From NCBI GenBank assembly GCA_964247055.1, contig OZ176055.1, positions 9,610,001-9,674,000 on the forward strand: DNA of 64,000 nucleotides. The letters run 5' to 3'. A model generated the notes under the pieces. It was given only the letters and a program-made list of their open reading frames with translations, made no database searches and was not told the DNA's origin. A program made the position numbers and the translations under genes. This DNA is from Paragordius varius (lineage: Eukaryota > Nematomorpha). Within the stretch, counting starts at the first letter, position 1. The number at the start of each line of letters is the position of its first letter. Positions 13,001 to 27,200 of this stretch are shown here, in pieces.

Positions 13001-16000
13001 CTATTTGAAAAATAGAATAGATGGTATATTATACACTTAAGTTTTCAGGTATCATTGCAATGTTAAAATAATAGTTGTTTATTAATATATATAATTATAA
13101 AATATAATTAATTATATATATTTTTTTAGATCGAAGGCATAGTTTATCGGAATCTGCACTAATCGCTGCCGCCAGTGCCCATGTTATAAAGGATGAATTT
13201 GTAAGCTCTTTTCAATTTTTTTTAATTTTTTTACCTCTAAAAAAGTTAATAAAACTATGGTAGGGTTTTAACTGTTTATAAGGATGAATTTGTAAACTCT
13301 CTTTAATATTTTTACCCCTAAAAAGTTATTAAAACTATGGTAGAATAACTGTTTATAAGGATGAATTTGTAAGCTTTTTTTAATTCTTTAATTTTTTTAC
13401 CCCTAAAAAAGTTTTTAAAACTATGCTAGAATAACTGTTTATAAGGATGAATTTGTAAACTTTTTTTATTTCTTTAATTTTTTTACCCCTAAAAAAGTTT
13501 TTAAAACTATGCTTTTTTTTAATTTTTTAATTTTTACACCCCTAAAAAAGTTTTTAAAACTATGCTAGAATAACTGTTTATAAGGTTGAATTTGTAAGCT
13601 CTTTATTTTTTTTATTTTTTACAGTTTAAAAAGTTTTTACAACTATGTTAGTGTTTAACTGTTTATAAGGATGAATTTGTAAACTCTTTTTTATTTTTTT
13701 TAATTTTTTCACACCCCTAAAAAAGTTTTTGAAACTATGCTAGAATAACTGTTTATAAAGGATGAATTTGTAAACTCTTTTTAATTTTTTTACCCCTAAA
13801 AAAGTTTTTAAAACTATGCTAGAATAACTGTTTATAAGGATGAATTTGTAAACTCTTTTTAATTTTTTTTAATTTTTTACACCTCTAAAAAAGATAATAA
13901 AAAACTATGCTAGAATAACTGTTTATAAGGATGAATTTGTAAGCTCTTTTTAATTTTTTTTACCCCTAAAAAGTTAATAAAAAACTATGGTAGGATAACT
14001 GTTTATAAGGATGAATTTGTAAGCTTTTTAATTTTTTTACCCCTAAAAAGTTAATAAAAAATTATGGTAGAATAACTGTTATAAAGGATGAATTTGTAAA
14101 CTCTTTTTTATTTCTTTAATTTTTTCACACCCCTAAAAAAGTTTTTAAAACTATGGTGGAATAACTGTTTATAAGGATGAATTGTAAACTCTTTTTATTC
14201 TTTTTAATTTTTTTGCCCCTAAAAAAGTTTTTAAAACTATGCTTTTAACTGTTTATAAGGACGAATTTGTAAGCTTTTTATTTTTTTTAACACTTAAAAA
14301 AGTTATTAAAAAACTATGGTAGAATAACTGTTTATAAGGATGAATTTGTAAGCTTTTTAATTTTTTACACCCCTAAAAAAGTTATTAAAACTATGGTAGA
14401 ATAACTGTTTATAAGGATGAATTGTAAACTCTTTTTATTTTTAATTTTTTTACCCCTAAAAAAGTTTTTAAAACTATGCTTTTAACTGTTTATAAGGCTT
14501 TTTATTTTTTTTAACACTTAAAAAAGTTATTAAAAAACTATGGTAGAATAACTGTTATTACAGTATAATGGGTGCTTATTTCACACTATAGTTGGACAAT
14601 TTGCAACACAACAGTAGTGTATGGAGCAAAAAGAAAGGAAATAATTGTTTATTTAATATTTTGTTGTTTTTTTCCATACACTACTGTTATTGTGTTGCAA
14701 ATTGCCCTCACTATATATAGTTTGTGTAAAAAAAGCAACACCATCATTATTAAAATGCACACACTGTATTTATGATCAAATCAACTTTCTGAATCAAAAT
14801 CTATGGGAAAATTATGATTTTTCTTATAAAACTAATGAAAGTATCAATAAATATTATAACATTTTTAAGGTAAAATAGCTAATAAATCATAAAATAAATT
14901 TTAATATGTGAAGTTTATACTTTTTTGTGTTTTTATAATGTTACTATACTATTAAGAACAATTTGGCTTAATTTATTTCATATTAGTTACAATATATACT
15001 ATAGATTTTGGAATTAATTTGGTTGGCTTTGACCATCAGTGACTGCATTTTAAAACAGTTAGATAGGTTATAAACCAACCAGCAATATTTTTATTATATG
15101 TATTTAATACTATTTATAATGATTTTCTTGATAAGTTTACACTTTTTTACATAACTCGTGTTTTGATAGTACAAAAATACTAAAACAGAGAGGGTAATTT
15201 AACTTTTTTTCAGTTTTATATCACAGCAAGTTTTTATTTTAATCATAATTTAATTGAATAATAGGACGAAAAAACGGTGATTGAATCAAATGAACAACAG
15301 AATGAACCTCAACGTAGTACTACAGTGTTGAATGCATCATCCATTAATAAACGGAAACGAGGGAATATTGGTGGCAATGCAAACAATGTTGCACACTTTG
15401 AAGAAACGATGGGACAAAGTATTTTTTATTCATTATAGCGTTTTATTTTAAAGATTTAGGGTAAATTCGCGTTAAGAGGGGGGCATACTTTACAGTACAA
15501 ATTGAAATTATACAGACAAATCGTAAAAGATAAAAGAAAACCCCATATATTTTTTCAAAAAATTTAATAAGATATAAATATTTGTTCTTTTAAATGGATT
15601 CTTCGCGTTGTGACCTTGGTGTGGAAAGTTGGTGAATGTGAAAAAAACCGATTATTTATTTATATCAAATGTAACTCATTGTTTAGGGGTCGCAAAGTTA
15701 GGAATAAAGATGTAAATTTGTATTACATAACACACTCAAAACGATTAGAAATTTATAGTATTTTTTCGCAGGACATGTCTATAAAGTATAGTTGTCTTTT
15801 TAAACAAAAAAAGTATGGTTGTGTTTTAGAGTTTTACATTTTGTCCCTATATAATTTCATTTTAACTGTTAGTGGTGACTGAACTAACTCGTAAATATAT
15901 ATGAATATATGGAAATAAATAAGATTTTTTTGCGAAAAAATGTTATATTTCTCACATATTTACATATATTTACTCTTTGCACCAATTAAAATGCCCCTAA

Positions 16001-19000
16001 ATGACAATATTACTTGTTCTTGCAAATTTCATAAATTATGTTGATAATTTAATATATTATTAGGAGGAGATTCATGTAAAAAACTAACCAAAAACAAAGA
16101 CAATGTTTTATCATACGAAGGAATCGAAAAAACAGTACCTCAAGGAAATGAATTAAATGTCGGAGAAGGCGAGGATGGCGATAATATTGATGGTGACGAT
16201 GATATTTTTGAACAAACTGCGACCGCGACTTTGAACGATAGAAAAAGACATAAGGAAACACATCGTGATTCCATTTATAATTATGGTGGTATATATATAT
16301 ATCCTGTTATTTTGAATCAATATAAGTTGCATTTTATTATAATACGTTTTTTAAACAAAATGCTACTATTTACTACTAAACACATTGATTGGTTGAGTGT
16401 GAGGCAGATTTTTACTAATTTCCAATTTTAAGTTAAAACTGAAAGGCTTTCTCTTATTTTATGGGCAAACTTTTATATCAGGGGTGTTCAACACGCGTCC
16501 CTTCAAAATTATTTTGCCGCCCGTGAAAAATTTTAGAAAATCTAAGTACAAATAATTTTCTTAAACAAATTTTCTGAATAAAACTTTCCGGATTTTGGCA
16601 TTAAACTAGTAAAAATTGTTAAAGGAAATAGTAGGTAGTTTTTCACAGTCTATGTTTGAAAGCTAATAAAATGTTTGTTAATTTTTATATTTTGGGAATG
16701 TGGTCCGTAAACCCATTTGTATGTTGAACATCCCCTGTAGAAATGATAAACTTAAACCATGTACACAATAAAAATATTATATTTTAGCCCGTTTCTTTAA
16801 CCACATTGTAACAAATCCAAAACTTTTTTTTCAATGGTTTTAACCTCCATAATACATAAAAACAAAATTATCATATTTTTATTCTATGAAACCGCAAATC
16901 CTGTTTTTTTTAAAGGGGACATTTTAATCCTAACCTAATTTTATTCAATAGATGACAATGACAATGGCAGTAGTGATTTGGTAAAAAAAGCCGATCTTAA
17001 ACGAGCTTTCAATATGACGAAACGCTTTAAACTTAGTATGAGAGACGTAACATTGGCTCAAGCTACAAAGTATGGCACACTCCAGGATTATGCCTTTTTT
17101 GATCGGGTACCACCTGCCTATTTATAATTTGGAATAATTTTTTTTTTACAAAAAAATATTTTTTTCGATTTTTTTTCAATCGATTTTAATGGTTTTTCGT
17201 TGAAAAAAGAGGCCTATATTTTTTAGTCAGAAGTGTCATCACTATTTTGCTAAGCAATTCTGTTAAATAACCTATTCCAATTTTATTTTTCTGAAGAAAA
17301 GTAAAAAAATTTAAAGTAAAAACAAAATTTTAGTTCCAATTTTCATGTTATATACTCGTTTTGTCCCAAATCAATAATTAAGTTTGTATTGTTTCGGTTA
17401 AAACAGCCTTCATTACAAAAATAAATAATTTTATTTTATGTTCATAGAAAAAAGTGAATTTTTTTAAAGGAAAATCTCGTTTTTATAATTTCATATTTGC
17501 ATTCGTCAATATTGAATAAAAAAGCGATGGGGTCTTAGTAAAAAAATGTTGTTTTATATATTTATTAAAAATGGTAAAATTTTTAGGATACTTTAACTTT
17601 TTAAGCATTATTTAAAGCATACAGTAATGATATTAATGGTTGGTTATTTCACACAACACTATAGTAGGGTAATTTGCAACACTATAGGTACAGTTGTATG
17701 GAAAAAAGTATGGAAAAGATTGTTTATTCAAGATTTTGTTGCTTTTTTCCATACACTACTGTGTCGCTTACAATTCCCCTATTATAGTGTTTTGTTAAAT
17801 AAGCAAATTCATTATTAAAAAGCATAATTTTATATCATTTTAGGTTCAAAAAGCTTTAGATAATCGGGCCGTCTACAATAATTTTATGCGATGTCTCAAC
17901 CTTTACATTATGGACATTATTAATGAATGTGATTTACTGTGCTTAGCTCAAAAATTTTTTGTGAGACACGTTGAGTTATGGAAGGAACTTAAAACGTTCC
18001 TAGGTTATTTATTTTTTTTATATTGTTCTAAAATCTTTAAAAACTCATTTTAATCCAAAAAAATATGTTGTGCCTTTAAAGTATAAAGTTTGATACTTCC
18101 TTTTCATATTTTTTTGGATACTTGAAGTGATTCAATCTGTTATAAATACAGTAAAAAATGAAATTATACGGATAAATAATTTTTTCTAATATGCAACCCT
18201 ATACTTTTCTTCGTTTTTTTAAATATAACTGCAATCATTAAAATGCATATACCATTTACAGTTCAAATTCACCCTTTAACAATTCAAATTCACCCTTTAA
18301 CAATTCAAATTCACCCTCGAACAATTCAAATTCACCTTTGAACAATTTAAATTCACCTTAAAAATTAATTATGGTTTACGAACTAATATAACTAATTTAA
18401 TATGAAATATATGTTTATAGTTTATTATTTTTTAAGTATTATTTTAATTGAAAACATAATTTTTATTTTTTAAAAATATATGAAATATAGGTAATTTTTA
18501 ATCTTAAAAAACTTATATTTTTTTGAGGGTGAATTTGAATTGTTCAAGGGTGAATTTGAATTGTTCAAGGGTGAATTTGAATTGTTCAAGGGTGAATTTG
18601 AATTGTTCAAGGGTGAATTTGAATTGTTCAAGGGTGAATTTGAATTGTTATGGGTGAAATTGAATTGTAAATGGTATAATTAAATATATATTTTATCCGT
18701 TTAATTATGTTAATATTTATAGAGCTATCCAATAATTATAATTTAAAATTAATTTATGCAATACCAAAAAAATTTAGGATTTAATGAATCCGATAAAGCC
18801 ATAGTATACAGTAAAATGGATGATTATGAATATGAAGATGGCACAAATCTTACTACTAACAATGCTGCCACGTCGTCTGAAAGCAAGAATAAAGACCCTA
18901 ATACTAATATTTCCGCAAATAATACGAATTTGGGTAAACGGAAAAGGCTTAGTGCTTTTGGTGACCATGGGGATGATAAGGTTTTTTTTTCAAAGATAGT

Positions 19001-22000
19001 TTTAAAATAAATTTGAAAAAATGTCATATAATAGATTGATTGAATGATTTAAGCACTGTTTTTTTCTCTTATGTAGCTTGTTTTTTGCCAGTTTATAGGG
19101 GGATTTTTTTATGTTAGCATTGTATACACTTAAAACAGAGCTTTTTTGGTATTTTGGTTAATAAATCTTTTGATTATAAACTTTCTATCAGTTTATATTT
19201 ATACCACAGTAAAAATTGTAACGAAACCTGAAATTATAAAGACAAATATTTTGTTAAAAGACAACCATACTTTTTGAAACCCTTAACATTCCTTATAAAT
19301 TATTTCATTACAATTGTAAACTATATAATATATTGAGTTACCCATATACGTTTATATTTTATATTTCTTTGCTATTTGAAACAACGGTTTAATTTCAAAT
19401 TCAAGATTTTAATAGTATGGTTGTCTTTTGAAAAAAAAAACAATTTTGTCTCTATATTTTACGTTTTGTCCGTATAATTTCAATTTACTGTACATAACAT
19501 TTACACATTCCACTTAAACACTTTCAATTTACCCTAAAAATAGTTATGTTTTTAAAAATTCAATAATACCTAATTTTATTTTCAAGAAATGAAATTTTGG
19601 TTAAAATTAAAATAACACAGAAAAAATAATAAACTATGTTATAAGAAATATTTTATATGAAACACATAATACATTTTAATGATGAATTTGAAATGTTCGA
19701 GGGTGAATATGAAGTGTCTAAGGGTCAATGTGAAATGTTTGAGGGTTAATTTGGTTTTAAATGGTATACATACATACCATATATATACACCATTGATTTA
19801 AATTCACCCTAAAAATAAATTATGTGTTTCCTGGCTAATATAACTCCTCAGTAATATGAAATATATCTTTATGGCATATTTTATAATTTTTCAGCCTTAT
19901 ATTAAATTTAAACAAAGGTTTATTTTTTAAATAATTTAAAACACTAAATTTTTTTTAATGATAAATTTGAATTGTTTCAGGGTGAAATTGAAATGTATTT
20001 AAAACGTTTAAGGGTTAATTTGAGGTTTTAATGGTTTACATACATAACATATATATATTAAATCACATAATCAATATTAATTTTTGGTAGGTATATAGTG
20101 ATAGTTAAATAAAACTATATTCTACCTTTTTTCTCCTATATTTTGATTAGACATCATCGTACAATAATACTAATAATTCAACCAACAATATTAATTCTGT
20201 TATAAGCAATCACCTGATCATGATGGGTTCAGGCTCTTTATCGAGTAACGCCTCTGATATAAATCCTTCGAAACATCAAACAATGGTGGAAAACGTAAAT
20301 TTGACAGCAGGAAAAATTCTAAGTTCTGAAGCATTGAAAGATTTAGCAAAACGAATCCCGGGTGAAATTACACTTCAATTAGGTGAGCTTGTGGGGCTTT
20401 TTTCATTTTATAGCCAATAAAATTGTCTTTTAACTATACATAGGGGGGCGTTTAAATATATGTGATAATTTTTTTGAACTTTTCCGGTTTTTTGAATTGA
20501 TTTGTAGTTGATATAAGGCAAGAAAATTTTATTAAACAATATAAAGTCTTTTGATGCATGTCAAAATTTTCATATCCTCATAAATAATTTGTGGGGCGTA
20601 GGGGGTGTCTTATTTTTATGAATTATAAGTATTTATTAATGGGTGGGATTTCATCAGTTAGGATTTGACCTTGATGACAACAAGCGTTTTAAAAATTATT
20701 TTTTATAATTTAAATATAAAATAAAATGTTTGTGTAAAAAATATTTGTCTTTTTATTTTTTACTGTCATTTCACAAGAACATAATTAGATTGTTTTATTT
20801 TCCCATTCAGATTATGCTTCGCTCAAAAAGTGTGGGGTTAGTTATCGCGCTTTACCCCTTTCATATCAAAGACCTGTCTGTAGTGGAAGAACATTAATTT
20901 GCAAACAAGTATATGTCATTTTTTATATTTTACGTTTTTTTTGCCCGACGTGGAGTTTAAAACAATGAATAGTATATATATAATGAAATTATACAGACAA
21001 AAGTATTAAAGAAAAATATTTTTTTTTCTTATAAAGACAATCATATTGTATTAAAACGTTGATTTTTTTGGAGATAACTCATCATTTTGGATTGCTAAAT
21101 AGTTAATAAAGAATGACTGAACTTAATTTTATACCATTTACAATTCAAATTCACACTAAAAATAAATTATGTGTTTTGGCTTATATAACTCATTATTAAT
21201 ATAAGTACGGTGAATTTGAATTGTTCAAGGGTGAATTTAAATATTTTATCATACAAAAATCATGGTTTAAAAAAAGTATGGTTTTCATATGAAAAGAAAT
21301 ACTTGTTTTTTCGTTTTTCATTTTGTCTATAAAAATTTTCTTTTTTTACTGTAATAGCCAAAAACTTTAGATTATAGTCACATAATTAACCTTTATTAAT
21401 AATAGGTCCTTAATGATACATATGTATCATTTGCTTCATGGTCTGAGGATTCAACATTTGTTTCATCCAAAAAATCATCTTTTGAGGAAAATATTTATCG
21501 GACAGAAGATGAAAGGTTTTTTTTGTTTTAACTTCAAACATTGTTTATTTTGAAATATTTGTTAAGCACTTCCATTTTATACATTTTCACAAAATACATT
21601 TTTACCATTGTAAAAAAGAAACATACACTAACATTTGTTTAATTAAAAATTGGTATTTACTACAGTATGCATTCTATTGGTTACTACACTATAGTAGGGG
21701 AATTTGCAACACAGTACAGTAGTGTATGGAAAAAAGAAAGGATCTTATTTGTTTATATGGTATTTTGTTGTTTTTTCCATACACTACTGTTGTGTTGCAA
21801 ATTTCCCTACTATAGTGTTGTGAAATAAGCAACAAATCATTAAAATGCATACTGTATAATCAAATAATTTCAGTTTTTAACTAAATCTCATTTTTCGATT
21901 ATGGAAAATTATGTTTTTATGTTCAAACATAATACTTTTGAATTAATTATGTAATATTGTTTTTGCAAAAACCTGCATTTTAACTTAAGATTTTATGCTT

Positions 22001-22479
22001 CTTAGGTTTGAGTTAGATGTCGTTATTGAATCTGCTCGACATACAGTACGGACTTTGGAGAAAACGCTGTATATCCTACAAAACCCACCAGCAAAACTTG
22101 CTCACACTAATTATTATTACAAAACGAACAATTCCTTGAAATTTGGCATGGGGACAGCAGAAAATGATTCACCACACTCGGAATTATACGTGGAGGAAGC
22201 GAAACCACTTAAAATACCTCTAGATGATCGGTATTTAGCATACTATAATGTTAAAATTATTTTTTTTGAAGGGGGGGGGGACTTTAAAAATGTTTAAATA
22301 AATTAGATTTTAATCAAAAATTTACGATTATTTAACTCAAAATGGAGCTTAAGATAATTAAAAATAAAATTTTGAACTAAACCGCAAAGATATCGATGTT
22401 GGGACATCCTTTTTTTTAATATTGACTCAAAAGTTTTTTCGGTTGGTTGGTGCACAACAAAAATATCCTTAGATGATAA

Positions 22480-22531
<52 letters not shown>

Positions 22532-23983
22532 CTGTAAATTTTATTATATATCAACGACAAAATGTGAAAAATACAATTTTACACAAATATAAAGACAGCC
22601 ATACTTTTAAAACCCTAACTTTATTTAATATAAAACTGGTGTTTTGCGTTGTTAAATAAGGTGGATTGACATGTAAATTAAAAATATACTTTTTTATAAG
22701 TTTCTTAATTGATCATTTACGTTTTATAGAACACATCACCGTATAAAAAAGTATGGCTGTTTTTTTTCAAAAAAATAATTGTTTTTTACTTTTTACGTTT
22801 TCTCTTTAGAATTTTATTTTCTACTGTATATATGCTTGAAAAATCTTTTATTTTCTGGGTTAAATAATGAGTTTATAATATTCGCTTTTTTAATTTTTTT
22901 TGTTGGTATGTGTAATAATCATGTATATATATATATATATATTATAATTTTTTATCCCTATATTATGCTTGGTTAATTTTCACAAAAAACAAATTTTTTT
23001 CTCGCACTAATTTATTTAAGAATATCCAAATTTTTAAACTATAAAGGTTTTTAAAAATTATAATTATTTATTTATATACAATTGTATATTAGATTGGGGG
23101 GTCGGAGTTCTGTTTTACATCGAAAAACTATATACCGTATATACGGAGATCGTGGGTCCGATATAATTGAAGGCATTAAAACGAACCCGCTTGTAGCCAT
23201 ACCATTTGTCCTGAGAAGGTTAGTTTTACTATAGTTAGTTTTTTTCTTTCTGAGACATTAGACAGAGGTAATATATTGAAGTCTGAAAATTTGACTAGAA
23301 AAAGTATAAAAAGTTTTGGAAAAAGCAACTTGAGAAGGTTAGTTTAGTTAGTTTTTTTCCTTATGAAACTTTACAGGGTAATATTGAAAAATGTATAGAA
23401 AAGGTCTAAAAAGTTTTGGAAAAAGCAACGTAATTAAAAGTATAATACTGTCATTTTTTTATAAGTAAACCATATATTTGATTTCGGATAAAAATATATA
23501 GCTATAGCCTATATAATTACTCCTGTGAAATATAAAATTAGGAATGCTCTTTAATCAAGAGCATGGTCTTTGCAAAACATTATTTTATAACCTTATAGAT
23601 ATTTTATGATAAAGTAGTTATTTTTACTAATAATTAATCTTTGAATCTTTAATCTTCAATTTTTACATTATTTTCTGCTTATTTTCATAATTATATACTT
23701 GCTAATAATTCAGATTAATGCATTTTTTAAACCAAAAAGTTTTAAAGACTAACGTAGTTATATTTTTTAACCCTGATTTTATCTACATAAACTCTAAAAA
23801 ACAATTGTGGGAATATTATAATTGAGTATGTTACTACCAATTTATATATCTATTTCCTTTATTTTGCAATCCAAAACGATGAGTATATATATATATATAT
23901 ATAAAACTGTGTTTCCAAAGTATAGTTGTCTCTTTTTCAAAAAATGTATTTTAGTTTAGCGTTTTTAGATCTACAATTTTTAC

Positions 23984-24025
<42 letters not shown>

Positions 24026-24176
24026 TGCATGTATGATAGATTAAAAGCTAAAATCGAATATATATATATATATATATATATAAATCAGTGTTTCAAAAGT
24101 ATAGTTGTCCCTTTTTCAAAAAATATATTTTAGTTTTAGCGTTTTTTGTCAAAAGATATATATCTACAATTTTTAC

Positions 24177-24212
<36 letters not shown>

Positions 24213-27200
24213 TGCATGTATGTAATAGATTAAAAGCTAAAATCGAATATATATATATATATATAAATCAGTGTTTCCAAAGAGTAGTTGTTCCCTTTTC
24301 AAAATCATATTTTAGTTTTAGCGTTTTTTTGTCTAAAGATATATCTACAATTTTTACTGCATATAAATATATATATGTGTGCATGTATGATAGATTAAAA
24401 GCTAAAATCGATTATATATATATATATATATATAAATCAGTGTTTCCAAAGAATAGTTGTCCCTTTTTCAAAAAATATATTTTAGTTTTAGCGTTTTTGT
24501 CATATATAAATATATATATATAAATCAGTGTTTCCAGAGTATAGTTGTCCCTTTTTCAAAAAATATATTTTAGTTTCTTTTTATACTTTTTAGATCTACA
24601 ATTTTTACTGTATGATAGATTAAAAGCTAAAATCGATTATATACAGTATGCATTTTAATGTCTGTTAAGTAATTTTATTGCCTGCCAAATAACATAAATG
24701 GTTCATCAAAAGCGTAAAATACTGACCCACGAAATTATTTCGTAGTACACATATGAAAGAAGATTGACGTGAGAATTAACATAGGCTTTAATTTGATGGA
24801 TATTTTGTAATGTTAAATTTTGGGAATATTATAGCAATTTATGTTAACATTTGTAATATTGTTGTTACGTATTTAGATGCGGAATTTTGTGGGTTTTTAT
24901 CTTTGATAAATTAATAAATAGTAAAATACGTATTTTAAGATATTTTATGTTATTTATTCCTAAATTTAATAATAAATATTTTTCAACATGCTAAATACCT
25001 GTATTAATTAATTTTGGTATTATAATTTTATATAGTTGTTATTACTAATTAAAAAAACACAGGTAAATATATATTTGTGAAAATTTAAGTAGATTTTTGT
25101 CTTTTATGTTTTGCATTATTTTTATCAGGTAAAAATTGCGGTTTTTAATAAATTTCCTAAAAATTAAGTTTTTTTTGTTTTTTAGGTTTTGCATTGTTAG
25201 TTGTAATTAATTACTACATATTTTGGACATTATAATAAATAGAGGTAAAAATTGCGGTTTTTAATAAATTTACTAAAAATTTTGTTTTTTTGTGTTTTTT
25301 TAGGTTTTGCATTGTTAATTGTAATTAACTACTACATATTTTGGACATTTTAATAATTACAGGTAAAAATTGCGGTTTTTAACAAATTTAGTAAAAATTT
25401 TGTTTTTTTTTGTTTTTTTAGGTTTTGCATTGTTAATTGTAATTAACTACTACATATTTTGGACATTTTAATAATTACAGGTAAAAATTGCGGTTTTTAA
25501 CAAATTCAGTAAATATTTAGTTTTTTTTGTTTTTTTTTAGGTTTTGCATTGTTAATTGTAACTAACTACTGCATATTTTGGACATTATAATAATTACAAA
25601 ATTTAGTAAAAAGTTAATTTTTTTGTTTTAGAGGATTTTCATTGTTAATTGTAATTAATTAATTTTGGACATTTCAATTAATAAAGGTAAAAAATGAGGT
25701 TGTTTTTATATTTAATAAAATTTAATATTTTCTTGTTTTTTTATTTAATATTGTTAATTGTAATTAATTACTACATATTTGGAAATTTTAATAAATAAAG
25801 GTGAAAATGGCGGTTTTTAACAAATTTCAAATGTAACATTTTTTGTATCTTGTATCATTGTTATTTAATTAATTACTAAATATTTTGGACATTTAAAAAA
25901 CTTGTGTAAATTGCGGTTTTTATTAAATTAGTAAATTTTATTTTTTGTTCATTGCTAATTTATTTATCACTATATATTTGTGATACATTGATATATACAG
26001 GTAAAAATTATATGACTTGCGGTTTTTTGAATTTTTTAAAATATTTTTTTTACATTGATAACTTATATAATAAATATAGTTAACATATCTGAGTAGGTTA
26101 AAATGCATGTTACGGTTTTATGTTTGACATTTTATTTTCCATCAACTATTTATATTTTAACAAACAACTTATGTCACCAAAGATTGAAAATAAGATCAAG
26201 ATATATAAAACATATTTTAAAGTATCTGAATATCGCCAAATATAAATAAATTTATTTAAATTATAAATGTATAATTATACAAAATATTCATATTATGTTT
26301 GAAATTAACATTCTTCTTATTGATATTAATACAGGTAATTTGTTTATATAAATGATGTACGATGCGGTGTGCGTTCATGATGATCATATGGATTCAGAAT
26401 AGTATAAGATGTAGATAATCCTGAAAATTTTAATCACCATCATTTTTTAGGTAGATTCTATCACCTAAAATATAAGATAATTGATATATTAGAAAATTGA
26501 TACCTGGATTAAATATTGGGGGAAACATTCATAGTTTGAAAGGGAACTCAAAAGGTTGACTTGGCTTTTTAACAACTAAATTTGCAAAAAAATATTTTCT
26601 TCATGATAAAAAATTCAAAAATGATACCTTATTTTACGTTTTCGTTTTACCATCCTAAACTATAAATATAAAAAATTATTCTTCACCAAAGCAAACAATG
26701 TTAGTGTTGCCTGCTTTTGGAGTGCTGTTGCATTCCAAGCTTTTGAAAAAAATTATTTGTTTCTATTTTCTATTTGACGTCATTGGTATGGTGAAATCAT
26801 ATAAGCCTTTTCATATTTATAGTTTAGGATGGTAGAACGAAAAAAAACATAAAGTATCATTTTTGAATATTTTATCATGAAGAAAATATTTTTTTGCAAA
26901 TTTAGTTGTTAAAAAGCCAAGTCAACCTTTTGAGTTTCCTTTCAAACTATGAATGTTTCCCCTAATATTTCCAGGTATCAATTTTCTAATATATCAATTA
27001 TCTTATATTTTAGGTGATAGAATCTACCAAAAAAATGATGGTGATTAAAATTTTCAGGATTATCTTCATCTTATACTATTCTTCCATCCATATGATCATC
27101 ATGAACGCACACCGCATCGTACATCATTTATATAAACAAATTACCTGTATTAATATCAATAAGAAGAATGTTAATTTCAAACATAATATGAATATTTTGT

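Noticed and set aside
13201-14545. CRISPR-like regular repeats
   Set aside because: Units are contiguous with no unique spacers, and derive from the exon 12 junction in a eukaryotic gene.
22303-22560. Open frame on the - strand rich in Ile-Tyr
   Set aside because: Produced by a (TA)n run. No conserved sequence.
24146-24523. 125-codon open frame on the + strand
   Set aside because: It reads through the acceptor array and (AT)n runs. DRLKAKI is a copy of the exon 23 edge, not an independent gene.
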